In this document: positions 35,932 to 43,745 of the stretch, in pieces | How the letters are laid out: each line of letters opens with the position of its first letter | Position numbering within the stretch: the first letter of the stretch is position 1 | Assembly (NCBI RefSeq): GCF_001482385.1 | Contig: NZ_CP013611.1 | Location: 868,001-932,000 of the forward strand | Direction of reading: 5' to 3' | Origin: Pseudoalteromonas rubra | Lineage (GTDB): Bacteria > Pseudomonadota > Gammaproteobacteria > Enterobacterales > Alteromonadaceae | DNA: 64,000 bases | The notes under the pieces: generated by a model | What the model was told of the DNA's origin: nothing | Database searches by the model: none | Seen by the model: the letters and a program-made list of their open reading frames with translations, nothing else | Position numbers and translations under genes: made by a program

Positions 35932-36625
35932 AGCTTCTAATCTCCTCATGAAAATCTGGAAACGAATAAATTCCATTAACCTGAAGCCAATAACCATTCC
36001 TGTCGCCAACTTCCCATACCCTGCTGAGTCCTACTCTTAGGTAGATCGAGTCCTGTTGGCTAATTAAATCTGTAACCTCGTTAAGCCTGCCATCATCCTG
36101 ATGAGCTTTAGCATAGTCATGAAAGCCTCTGTCTGTAATAGATAAGTAACTGTATCTGTGTCCGCTATTATCAGTAAATGTTGCTTTTACCTTTCCTGGC
36201 TTGTATTGATCTTCATGAATTGTTAATTGATGAGGGGCGATTTTAATAGTTATTATCGAGCAGTTCGCCTCTTGATCGTGTGGAATGTGCTTTTGGTTAA
36301 CATCGAAATCAAAACCGAAACCATCAGAAACAGAATCACTTAATGAATTCTCTAAGATTTGAAGAAATTGATCGCCACTACATGCCCCATGAAAATTTAG
36401 ATTTGAATAGTTTGCATCCTCTATATGAGGATTTTCTCTATCTGGTTGTAGGCTAAGGTTCCCTTTGAGGATTGCTCCTGGATGAATGCCTAACTCCTGA
36501 CATCTTGAGCTTTTCAAGTAAGGCATTGGTCGTAAGCATTCGCCCGTATTTATATCGATAACCGCAGTACAGACATTTTCATCGCTAGAGAATCTAGTTA
36601 GGTCTGTGATTATTACTTCTCTCAT
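35921..36625 (-). CDS. Three-gene cassette, gene 1: dual-OB-like protein
   Basis: 234 residues from MREVIITDLTRFSS at 36625, with AGGAG about eight bases upstream. The longer frame runs through the attC. It has two beta-barrel-like halves: the first with VCTAVIDINTGECLRPMPY and HPGAILKGNLSL, the second with GKVKATFTDNSGHRYSYLSITDRGF and IYLRVGLSRVWEV..GYWLQVNGIYSFPDF. This fits a dual OB-fold domain family I recall as linked to DUF488 and similar genes, presumably nucleic-acid binding. No membrane span. Assignment of the fold is tentative. Confidence 0.6.
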   Translation of the reverse strand: MREVIITDLTRFSSDENVCTAVIDINTGECLRPMPYLKSSRCQELGIHPGAILKGNLSLQPDRENPHIEDANYSNLNFHGACSGDQFLQILENSLSDSVSDGFGFDFDVNQKHIPHDQEANCSIITIKIAPHQLTIHEDQYKPGKVKATFTDNSGHRYSYLSITDRGFHDYAKAHQDDGRLNEVTDLISQQDSIYLRVGLSRVWEVGDRNGYWLQVNGIYSFPDFHEEIRSYGS

Positions 36626-36655
36626 ATTTACTCCTTGAGGTTGATGCTTACTTGC

Positions 36656-36754
36656 GCTTAACGCCTTGCTAATGGGCGTAGAAAGCTTGGCTAAACTTTG
36701 CGACGAAGGAGCGTAAGCCAAGCGTGATACGTCCTTTTGAGCAACTTGTTATAT
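36656..36754 (-). repeat. attC site of cassette C, copy 1
   Basis: 99 bp from GCTTAAC to GTTATAT, arms GCTTGGCT / AGCCAAGC. Uninterrupted reference for the site split by IS10 at 31100-32418. Confidence 0.87.
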
Positions 36755-37363
36755 TTACTGTACAAATTCAGTAACAGATACTTTTGAACCTTTAATATTT
36801 ATACGAATCTCCGTTTCAGGAAAAAGCCAAATTACTGAAGAATTTCCTTGCGCATTTAACTCAAACTCTCCGTACATAGCGGTACTTTTTTCTTCATCTG
36901 AATAGATTTGACCTTTTACAACAATATCTGATTTGCAAACTCTAGGACACTCTTGTTGAGACCATTCTACTTTCCAAAACCGCTCAGAGGGAACAGTGTA
37001 CGTTTCTTCTCTTTCTTCTTTGAGTGTCACTAATCCTAAGTTAGCACCGGACTCATAATATTCATTAAATTTTTTATCGTAACCCGATTTAATAATATCG
37101 GTACACTGTTTTTCCCATGAGCCATCTAATCTATTTTCGAGATTGATTTTGGCTTCTTCACTATTGTTTTTTGCAGCTAAACAGTACCAAAATTTTGACT
37201 TTTCACTGTTATAGCGGTGACTAGAGTAGTGGCCATAGCTAAAGGCTAATTCGCTCTGAGCAGAATGGTCACCACCATTGGCTTTTCGAAATAACTCGGC
37301 CCTATCGTTTTGAGCATAGCAAACCGATGTGCTTGCTAGAATAAGGAATAGAATATATCGCAT
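36755..37363 (-). CDS. Cassette C, copy 1: secreted Sel1-like protein
   Basis: 202 residues, same protein as 32512-33120: signal peptide, one Sel1/TPR-like unit at about 20-75, and a beta-rich C-terminal half with CPRVCKSDIVVKG that may hold a disulfide. Bounded by attC sites on both sides. Confidence 0.72.
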   Translation of the reverse strand: MRYILFLILASTSVCYAQNDRAELFRKANGGDHSAQSELAFSYGHYSSHRYNSEKSKFWYCLAAKNNSEEAKINLENRLDGSWEKQCTDIIKSGYDKKFNEYYESGANLGLVTLKEEREETYTVPSERFWKVEWSQQECPRVCKSDIVVKGQIYSDEEKSTAMYGEFELNAQGNSSVIWLFPETEIRINIKGSKVSVTEFVQ

Positions 37364-37376
37364 GACTTTCCTGTAG

Positions 37377-37477
37377 ATATAACGCTCGCCTAACCGGCGA
37401 AAAATGCTTGGCTAAAATTAGCGACGAAGGAGCGCAGCCAAGCATTTTGCGTCCTTTGGTTTAGGCACTTGTTAGGC
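37377..37477 (-). repeat. attC site of cassette B, copy 1
   Basis: 101 bp from ATATAAC to GTTAGGC; inner sequence as at 34253-34353. Confidence 0.87.
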
Positions 37478-37897
37478 ATTTGCATGACTATTTATTCGAA
37501 TTGGGCCCATATGAAGACCAAAAACAATTGTAAGTTTCCTCTTAGGGTTATGAAAGAAGATCATAAAACCTGTGTCATTGGGTTCTTCGAATTCATCAAC
37601 CGTACCGTAGTAATTAATAAACCAATCAAGTTTTTGAGCTTTCTTCTTGTCATTGTCATTAAACTGTTCACTAAGATAATTTACAAATGAGATCTTATCA
37701 GCAGAAAAACCAACGTTAATACGGGTTTCATGATTCTCTGCAACATACTCAAAATCGACACCTTTCTCTTGTGACTTTTCAACTCTTTCTACTGAGGAGA
37801 ATTTAGAGAGAAGGTCTTTTACCTCTTCAGGTGAAGCTTCCAATTCAATAATTGGGAAGTTTGGTTCAAATTTTTTCTTTTTGAATAATGACAACAT
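37472..37897 (-). CDS. Cassette B, copy 1: hypothetical protein
   Basis: 141 residues, same protein as 34348-34773. Cytosolic, basic N-terminus, mixed alpha/beta. The duplicate keeps every residue, so the copying was recent or the gene is under selection. Confidence 0.62.
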   Translation of the reverse strand: MLSLFKKKKFEPNFPIIELEASPEEVKDLLSKFSSVERVEKSQEKGVDFEYVAENHETRINVGFSADKISFVNYLSEQFNDNDKKKAQKLDWFINYYGTVDEFEEPNDTGFMIFFHNPKRKLTIVFGLHMGPIRINSHANA

Positions 37898-37901
37898 AGA
37901 T

Positions 37902-38006
37902 GCCTAACGCCGCAAATAAACGGCTAAAAATAGTTGGCTATAATTTGTGAGGTACGAACAAAGCCAACTATTTTTTGTCCGCACTTTTTAATTTGCCTTG
38001 TTATAT
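37902..38006 (-). repeat. attC site of cassette A, copy 1
   Basis: 105 bp from GCCTAAC to GTTATAT; inner sequence as at 33134-33238. Confidence 0.87.
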
Positions 38007-38423
38007 GCCGTTTGCAGACATGGCCTCTGCACCTTCTTTTACTTGTTCATTTGATAAAAACACACCACTTTGCGGTTCGAATGTAGCGGAGTTTTTTTGA
38101 TATCCGAGAAGATAAGCAGAGTTTAAAGCCACAACCATTTCATTCATGTCACCGCCCCATCGAAATGTTACCACTACTGGCTCTATAAAAGCGGAGGAAT
38201 CGAATGCAGGAAAGTAATCTGAGAACTCTGATAAAGGCGACATATATGTTTCCACTCCAGAGTCTTCGCCTTTCAGTTTGACAGGGAGAAACCCAGTATG
38301 CTTTTTTAAATCTACATTTTCTAAATATTGAACAGGAGTGCTTAACTGTTCTGATAATTCGTTTAGTGAGTTCGTATTTGGAACATCACTAAGAGATAAG
38401 ATTACGTACATAGTCATCGACAT
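38001..38423 (-). CDS. Cassette A, copy 1: hypothetical protein
   Basis: 140 residues, same protein as 33233-33655. Second cassette from attI, so expected to be well expressed from the array promoter. Confidence 0.62.
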   Translation of the reverse strand: MSMTMYVILSLSDVPNTNSLNELSEQLSTPVQYLENVDLKKHTGFLPVKLKGEDSGVETYMSPLSEFSDYFPAFDSSAFIEPVVVTFRWGGDMNEMVVALNSAYLLGYQKNSATFEPQSGVFLSNEQVKEGAEAMSANGI

Positions 38424-38453
38424 TGATAGGTCCCTCTCAAGTTAACCAAGGCA

Positions 38454-38524
38454 TATAACGCCGCGCTCTGCGGCAAATTTGGAGCGCAGCGGAAAATTTG
38501 TCCGGCAGCAGCGCCTTGTTATGC
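38454..38524 (-). repeat. attC site, distinct short type
   Basis: 71 bp from ATATAAC to GTTATGC. The centre (CGCGCTCTGCGGCAAATTTG and its complement) differs from the ~100-bp type used by the rest, so the first cassette was likely recruited from another array. Confidence 0.8.
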
Positions 38525-38534
38525 AATGCTCGAT

Positions 38535-39416
38535 TTAAAAAAATATTGAGACTCCCAATATAAATACGAGAACCCATATTGCAAACACAATACTATTTAA
38601 TGGCTTTTGCATGTGTAACAGCACCTGAACCAATTCACGATACGACTGCTGTTCCGGTGATAGCTCTTTTGGCTCATCAATATCATCATATTGGTACTCT
38701 TCTTCCTCATCGTCTTCGCTCTTTTTAATGGTGTGCGTACCAATCTTGGATGCTAGACCTATACTAGAAACGAAAGCGTCTGAGTGGTCATAAATGAATA
38801 TATCGCGAGGGTGATAATGCTCGCGTAGCGAATCGTCGACCTCAAAGCTAAAAGATAGTAATTCAACGTATAGATCAATGGTTGAGGAAGGGTCTGATTG
38901 TAGATTACTAGCTATAGTGTTCAGTTGTTCCTCAGGAATCGTCATTTCGAATATGATGTCATCCTCACCCGGATCATAGTTCATGCGAAAACAACTTCCA
39001 AAGAAAACACCTTCAGGGAATTTCTCGCTCTCCTTAATCGGTTCACCGGACTTTAATATTACCTGTGTTTCACCCCTTGGGCGCTCAAGTGTAAAAATAT
39101 CATCGTCATCACCATCTTGCTCAGCACAATATATGGTGTCTCTCATCTGATCTTCATCGACGATCGCCTTGATAGCAAAGCTAGTTTTAATATCAGGCTT
39201 AATGAGCTTTACTGGATTGTCTTTGAAATCACCTTTTATATCCCAGTCTTTATCGTGAGTATTAACTTGCGTGATTATCTCTATATTCTTGAGTGGTAAT
39301 GACAATCCATTGAAGCTTCTTCGCCATTCAAGTGGTCTTGAACGATCCTTAGGAACGTCTGCCTCTTGGAAAATTGAGTCCGATGCTTTTTTTAATTTCG
39401 TATTAGAGCGAAACAA
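38535..39416 (-). CDS. First cassette: tail-anchored hypothetical protein
   Basis: 293 residues. Mostly soluble and beta-rich (about 25-210), then an acidic linker (KKSEDDEEEEYQYDDIDEP, about 228-246), a helix, and a single C-terminal membrane span (SIVFAIWVLVFILGVSIFF, about 275-293). No N-terminal signal, so it is probably cytosolic and tail-anchored. No family recognised. It sits next to attI and has a different attC type, which marks it as the latest insertion. Confidence 0.65.
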   Translation of the reverse strand: MFRSNTKLKKASDSIFQEADVPKDRSRPLEWRRSFNGLSLPLKNIEIITQVNTHDKDWDIKGDFKDNPVKLIKPDIKTSFAIKAIVDEDQMRDTIYCAEQDGDDDDIFTLERPRGETQVILKSGEPIKESEKFPEGVFFGSCFRMNYDPGEDDIIFEMTIPEEQLNTIASNLQSDPSSTIDLYVELLSFSFEVDDSLREHYHPRDIFIYDHSDAFVSSIGLASKIGTHTIKKSEDDEEEEYQYDDIDEPKELSPEQQSYRELVQVLLHMQKPLNSIVFAIWVLVFILGVSIFF

Positions 39417-39434
39417 TTTTCGATCTCCTTGAGT

Positions 39435-39500
39435 GCATAACAGCTTATTAGCGTGAATACCGGTTAGATCCAGTTCCTAAAACCATACAGCTCCACAGCT
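39435..39500 (-). promoter_or_regulatory. attI site and first-cassette junction
   Basis: GCATAAC at 39435-39441 (GTTATGC on the minus strand) is the core where the first cassette joins the integron platform; on the cassette side come the start of the first gene and its AAGGAG site. The sequence rightward to about 39500 should be attI. Right border is approximate. Confidence 0.65.
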
Positions 39501-39590
39501 AAATTATTTTATTCATAATAAGAACAATAACCTACCACCATTGCTCTCATTGCTCAAGCCAAAATGGCTTTGTTGAAACCGAGCCTTGTT

Positions 39591-39617
39591 CATAGCGAGA
39601 CTTGAAGTCTCGCTATG
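39591..39617. repeat. 27-bp near-perfect palindrome between attI and intI
   Basis: Arms CATAGCGAGACTT and AAGTCTCGCTATG (13 bp each) separated by one G. It lies between the divergent cassette array and integrase promoter. No T-run follows, so it is not a plain terminator. Confidence 0.7.
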
Positions 39618-39707
39618 CAAAACTATTAACATTATGAATATAAAGAACTTAAATTGGTGTTTCACTTAAACGAGACCTTTAAGCACGGAGAAAACGAGAA
39701 ATTTGAC

Positions 39708-39750
39708 TTGATAATTGGCCGCATTCACTTATAACTGTATAAATAAACAG
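39708..39750 (+). promoter_or_regulatory. intI promoter with LexA box
   Basis: TTGATA (39708-39713), a 16-bp spacer and TATAAC (39730-39735) form a promoter. CTGTATAAATAAACAG at 39735-39750 fits the LexA consensus CTGT-N8-ACAG exactly and overlaps the -10 end. The integrase should be repressed by LexA and induced by DNA damage, as known for other integrons. GGAG lies five bases before the ATG. Confidence 0.82.
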
Positions 39751-39764
39751 CATTCGGAGTAAAG

Positions 39765-40724
39765 ATGTCTTATTCACCTTTTTTGGAGTCTGTACGCGTT
39801 GAGCTCAGAACTAGGCACTACAGTCTGAAAACAGAGAAAAGCTATCTGTACTGGATCAAATGTTACATTTTATTTAATGAGAAAAAGCATCCTGATGAGA
39901 TGGGCAACAGGGAAATAGAACGTTTCCTCAACCACTTGGCCGTTAACCGTGCAGTGAGCGCTGCAACGCAAAATCAAGCGCTATGCGCCATCATTTTTTT
40001 GTACCGTTTTGTTATAAAACGAGACATCAAAGGGTTAAACTATTCATTCAGTAAGCGAGATGTCGCATTACCCACCGTTTTGAGTGCAGATGAAGCGCAA
40101 AAGGTGATAGCTAACCTTCACGGCGTACACAAACTCATCGCGTCACTTTTGTACGGCAGTGGTTTACGTATCAATGAAGCTTTAAAACTTCGAGTTAAAG
40201 ATCTAGATTTTGCCAATAAGTCTATTTTTGTTTTTCGGGGTAAGGGCCGCAAAGACAGATATACCTTGCTGCCTAAGTCATGCTTGCAGGCACTAGAAGA
40301 ACAAATGGCCGTGGTTAAATCGCTTCACCAAAAAGACCTGAACGCAGGATTTGGACTGACTTCGCTGCCACCGGCTCTGATCCGTAAATACGGACATGCT
40401 GTGAAAGACTTCTCCTGGCAATATCTATTTCCCTCTTCCACTCGATGTATTCACCCGACAGACGGGTATGTCTGCCGTCACCATTTACATGAAACGGCAT
40501 TTCGCAAGCAACTCAGGACTGCGGTGCTGGCTTCCGATATCACTAAGCGAGTTAAGGCGCATACTTTCAGGCACTCATTTGCCACGGAACTGCTGCGAAA
40601 TGGTGCTGATATAAGGACAGTACAAGAGTTGTTAGGTCATACAGATATCAGAACAACCGAGATTTATACCCATGTTATGGGTGATAAGTTCGCCTATACA
40701 ACAAGCCCGATTGATAAACTCTGA
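39765..40724 (+). CDS. intI: Integron integrase
   Basis: 319 residues, full length for chromosomal IntI. Tyrosine recombinase catalytic residues: Arg135 (LLYGSGLRINEAL), His266 and Arg269 (HTFRHSF), His292 (LLGHTD), Tyr301 (EIYTHV). The insert found only in IntI, between the second and third motifs (about 200-245, LPPALIRKYGHAVKDFSWQYLF...), is present and separates it from XerC/XerD. It recombines attC with attI to gain, lose and shuffle cassettes. Divergent from the array, the usual layout. All key residues are intact, so it is probably active. Confidence 0.95.
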   Translation: MSYSPFLESVRVELRTRHYSLKTEKSYLYWIKCYILFNEKKHPDEMGNREIERFLNHLAVNRAVSAATQNQALCAIIFLYRFVIKRDIKGLNYSFSKRDVALPTVLSADEAQKVIANLHGVHKLIASLLYGSGLRINEALKLRVKDLDFANKSIFVFRGKGRKDRYTLLPKSCLQALEEQMAVVKSLHQKDLNAGFGLTSLPPALIRKYGHAVKDFSWQYLFPSSTRCIHPTDGYVCRHHLHETAFRKQLRTAVLASDITKRVKAHTFRHSFATELLRNGADIRTVQELLGHTDIRTTEIYTHVMGDKFAYTTSPIDKL

Positions 40725-40773
40725 TATTCGCGCGCACCACTTACTAGTCCAGATATTTAAGAATTGAGTTGCG

Positions 40774-41300
40774 GTAGATCCCGGCTCGCACGCGTACGGG
40801 ATGACGGGGTTGTTTGTCAGGTTTATCTTTATCGAGAAACTACTGCGTGGTGTTCAAGTAGATCCCGGCTCGCACGCGTCCGGGATGACGGAGCTGTTTG
40901 TCAGGTTTATCTTTATCGAGAAACTACTGCGTGGTGTTCAAGTAGGTCCCAGCTCGTAAGCGTCCGGGATGTCGGAGCTGTTTGTCGGGTTTGTCTTTAT
41001 CGAGGAACTGCTGTGTGGTGTTCAAGTGGCTCCCGACTCGCACGCGTCCGGGATGACGGAGTTGTTTGTGGGGTTTACAGCACTACTGTGTGGTGCTCAA
41101 GTAGATCCCGGCTCGCACGCGTCCGGGATGATGGAGTTGTTTGTTAAGTTTGTCTTTATCAAGGAACTGCTGCGTGGTATTCAGGTCGATCCCAGCTCAC
41201 ACGCGTTTGGGATGATGGAGTTGTTTGTTAAGTTTGTCTTTATCAAGGAACAGCTGTGTGGTGCTCAGGTCGATTCCAGCTCGCAAGCGTCCGGGATGAC
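40774..41300. repeat. Seven imperfect 84-bp tandem repeats
   Basis: Units start at 40774, 40858, 40942, 41026, 41101, 41185 and 41269. All are 84 bp except the fourth (75 bp, lacking 9) and the last, which is partial. Each begins GTAGATCCCGGCTCGCACGC and carries TCCCGG..CCGGGA able to pair. Because 84 and 75 are multiples of three, two long frames open across it, but they have no ribosome site and overlap in different frames, so I treat them as chance. Confidence 0.88.
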
Positions 41301-41358
41301 AAGATATATACAGGAGTAAGAAATCTAACTCAGCGTTAAGCGAAAACCCAAAGCCCGT

Positions 41359-41655
41359 TCACTTATCCAGCCCATAGAGAGCATCGGCAGTTTTACGTAA
41401 GTCGACTTCGTCAATAAAGTCATCGCTGAGCGTAAGAATGGCATTGAGGTTATTTTTGAGCTTTTCCTGGCTGAGTCCATTAGGTTTAAGTGCGGTTTGC
41501 AGAAGGTGCAGTGACATATCTGCCAACAGCAGTTTTTGTTTTTCTGTCCAGTTATCGTCGCCCTGTTTGGCGCTGTCTTTTAATATGGCCTGCTCTACTT
41601 CGTCGTGCATGCTCCAGCTCAGTTTGAGCAGCTCTCGGCGTGTTTCCTGATCCAT
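41359..41655 (-). CDS. Hypothetical small helical protein
   Basis: 98 residues, all helical and charged (MDQETRRELLKLSWSMHDEVEQAIL...). No signal, no span, no family recognised. It follows the kinase-like gene's 3' side leftward with a gap of about 90 bp and may share its transcript. Confidence 0.6.
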   Translation of the reverse strand: MDQETRRELLKLSWSMHDEVEQAILKDSAKQGDDNWTEKQKLLLADMSLHLLQTALKPNGLSQEKLKNNLNAILTLSDDFIDEVDLRKTADALYGLDK

Positions 41656-41747
41656 GTTTCCCTCCGGTTATTCGCTGTTTATCTTGGCGGAGGACGGGCC
41701 GATGTGCAACGTGCGTTTTGTTATATCTTAGTCGTAGACGGCCTCAT

Positions 41748-43571
41748 TCAGCCCTGTGCAGCAGCCTTTGGGTCTTTGGGATAAAAGTGATCCCGTTGCC
41801 TTGCACATAAGGCAAATTCGCGGGTGTTTTTATAAGGTAATTTCATAAAACCTGCAACGCCAAAGTCCTGAATGCTCATAGCATATTGCATAATACGAGT
41901 CAGCAGTACTTTAAACTCCCGCTCCTTACTGGCATCCAGCAGGCAATAATAATGGTGAATTTTAAGGCGATCGTTGAGCGATTCGAAGATAATACAGCCT
42001 GTATGATGGATCTGGTTTAGCTCAAATACGCACTGCACTATCTGCCGCGGTAATTGCAGTTGCTCGTCGGGGTCTTTGCCATCTTCAAAGTAAGAATGCG
42101 GCCTGGTGATTTCGCTGGTACCAATGTCCGATACCGTATATTGCAACTCAGGAATCTGATCAAAAATAAACGCACCTGTGCCATCGCGCTGAAGCTGAAT
42201 GGTCTGTCTGGCATCGAACAGGCAGCATTTAAATAGGCCTTTCTGCTCTATGCCTTGAGCCAGCATCACAGTGGCATTTACCGCATCGGTAAAAGCACTT
42301 TGCAAGGATTCATCGTGCAGTACCAGGCTGGATTCAACAAACAACGAAGCATCTTTCCAGTGAAAACTCAGACCACCTACTACCGGGTATTTTGCCAGCC
42401 GGCTGATCGACGCCAGAAATGCTTTTTCACTGTCGCCGGTATCAAATAAAAACTCTTTATAGTAACGGTCAAGCTGAGCGTCGTTCACATCCAGCAGTTG
42501 CTGATTATGATCGGCCCGGCGTAAAAACTGCTTACGAGAGCTGTACACAACTGTGTCTGGTTCTTCGTCGATTTCAGTGAACCAGAATGGGATGCTGGCC
42601 TTGCTGGGCGCCGTTTCAAGTTCAGGCAAATACATACGCGCCATTGCCGGCATATTACGCATAAAGTAATCGCCGGCCTGATCGCGTGTGACTTTGTCTT
42701 TACTCAGCATGGCATCGATCATTCTGGCAAATGCCTGCGGCAGGCCTAAGCTGGTTGCAGGAATTACAGCGGCACCAAAACGGCAGGACTGAGCGCTCGC
42801 CAGTGCATAGATAGTGGATGCCACGCCCTGCTCGTCAAAGCGCGGCGAAGAACGCGCGCCCGACATCTGCTCATCTCCGATAAAATACACATCGCCCATT
42901 CGGGCATTGGTGCTACTAATGTCAGAAGACATCAGGTCCATGATATTGCTGGCAATGGGCTCGCCGTGAGCATCAAGCTGTGCATACACTGAGCTACCCC
43001 AGTCAACCAGCGAGAAGCTATCTGTTTGTTCATCCCAGACGATGTTAGAGGGTTTAATATCGCCATGCACCACAGGCTGCGGCGACATACCATTTTTACG
43101 GTCGCGTAAATCAACTAAAACGTTGCGTAGCTTGTTGGCCAGGTGCACCAGCTCATGCGGTTTAAACCGGCCACGTTTTAACGACCACTGCTCCAGGTCT
43201 TCGCCTTTTGCGCGGGCCATCATCAGGATCCCCTGCTTTTTTACCCGTTCAAAGGCGTAAAATTCGGGCACCATAGGATTATGGATCTGCGATAGCATAT
43301 ACGCTTCGTCTTCAAGGCGGTCGCGCACACTTTGTGCCAGTGTAATGCGGGAAAACTTGAACACCCATTCCCTGTCCTGCTCATCAATACCGGCAAAGAC
43401 AAAACCAAAAGCCCCAGAGCCAATCACTTCCACATCCCGATAGCCCAGCAAAGTCAGTTGCTTTTGGCAGATGTTGAGCCACTGACGGTGTTTTTTTGCA
43501 TCTTTATGTGAGAGCAAATACACCGACTGCTGTTCATTGATGTAAAAGTTGTGGATCGACTTTTCTGCCAT
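41748..43571 (-). CDS. Serine/threonine protein kinase-like protein
   Basis: 607 residues. Kinase fold at about 45-320: G-loop GSGAFGFVF (51-59), ATP Lys72 (VFKFS), Glu89, catalytic loop HGDIKPSN (169-176, HGD replacing HRD) and DWG (190-192, replacing DFG). These residues are sufficient for activity in related Hanks-type kinases. The C-terminal ~270 residues are unassigned. No membrane span, so cytosolic. Possible upstream signal unknown. Confidence 0.8.
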   Translation of the reverse strand: MAEKSIHNFYINEQQSVYLLSHKDAKKHRQWLNICQKQLTLLGYRDVEVIGSGAFGFVFAGIDEQDREWVFKFSRITLAQSVRDRLEDEAYMLSQIHNPMVPEFYAFERVKKQGILMMARAKGEDLEQWSLKRGRFKPHELVHLANKLRNVLVDLRDRKNGMSPQPVVHGDIKPSNIVWDEQTDSFSLVDWGSSVYAQLDAHGEPIASNIMDLMSSDISSTNARMGDVYFIGDEQMSGARSSPRFDEQGVASTIYALASAQSCRFGAAVIPATSLGLPQAFARMIDAMLSKDKVTRDQAGDYFMRNMPAMARMYLPELETAPSKASIPFWFTEIDEEPDTVVYSSRKQFLRRADHNQQLLDVNDAQLDRYYKEFLFDTGDSEKAFLASISRLAKYPVVGGLSFHWKDASLFVESSLVLHDESLQSAFTDAVNATVMLAQGIEQKGLFKCCLFDARQTIQLQRDGTGAFIFDQIPELQYTVSDIGTSEITRPHSYFEDGKDPDEQLQLPRQIVQCVFELNQIHHTGCIIFESLNDRLKIHHYYCLLDASKEREFKVLLTRIMQYAMSIQDFGVAGFMKLPYKNTREFALCARQRDHFYPKDPKAAAQG

Positions 43572-43703
43572 ATAACTGTCCGTTTAATGCTATCCGTTTA
43601 GTGTACGACTGGAATACTCACTTCTGTAGCGACCAATGGGTGTTCATCGACTGCTGCAAGCGTATGTTATCAAACCGGTTATGAAGATCGGGCATGATAA
43701 TTA

Positions 43704-43733
43704 AAAAAGGCCGACATAAGCCGACCTTTTTAT
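43704..43733 (-). terminator. Terminator of glnS
   Basis: AAAAGGTCGGC and GTCGGCCTTTTTT on the minus strand form a hairpin with G-U pairs and a U-run, 13 bp after the glnS stop. Confidence 0.7.
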
Positions 43734-43745
43734 TATTTGCACGTG

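Noticed and set aside
32004..38524. Repeated spaced sequences considered as a CRISPR array
   Set aside because: Repeats are ~100 bp, have integron cores at both ends and genes between them; they are attC sites.
39561..39600. IS903-like terminus (GGCTTTGTTGAAACC) near the attI region
   Set aside because: Too short, no second end or transposase; could be chance or an old scar.
40764..41319. Two long + strand frames downstream of intI
   Set aside because: They are opened by 84-bp and 75-bp repeats, overlap in different frames, and lack ribosome sites and protein-like composition.
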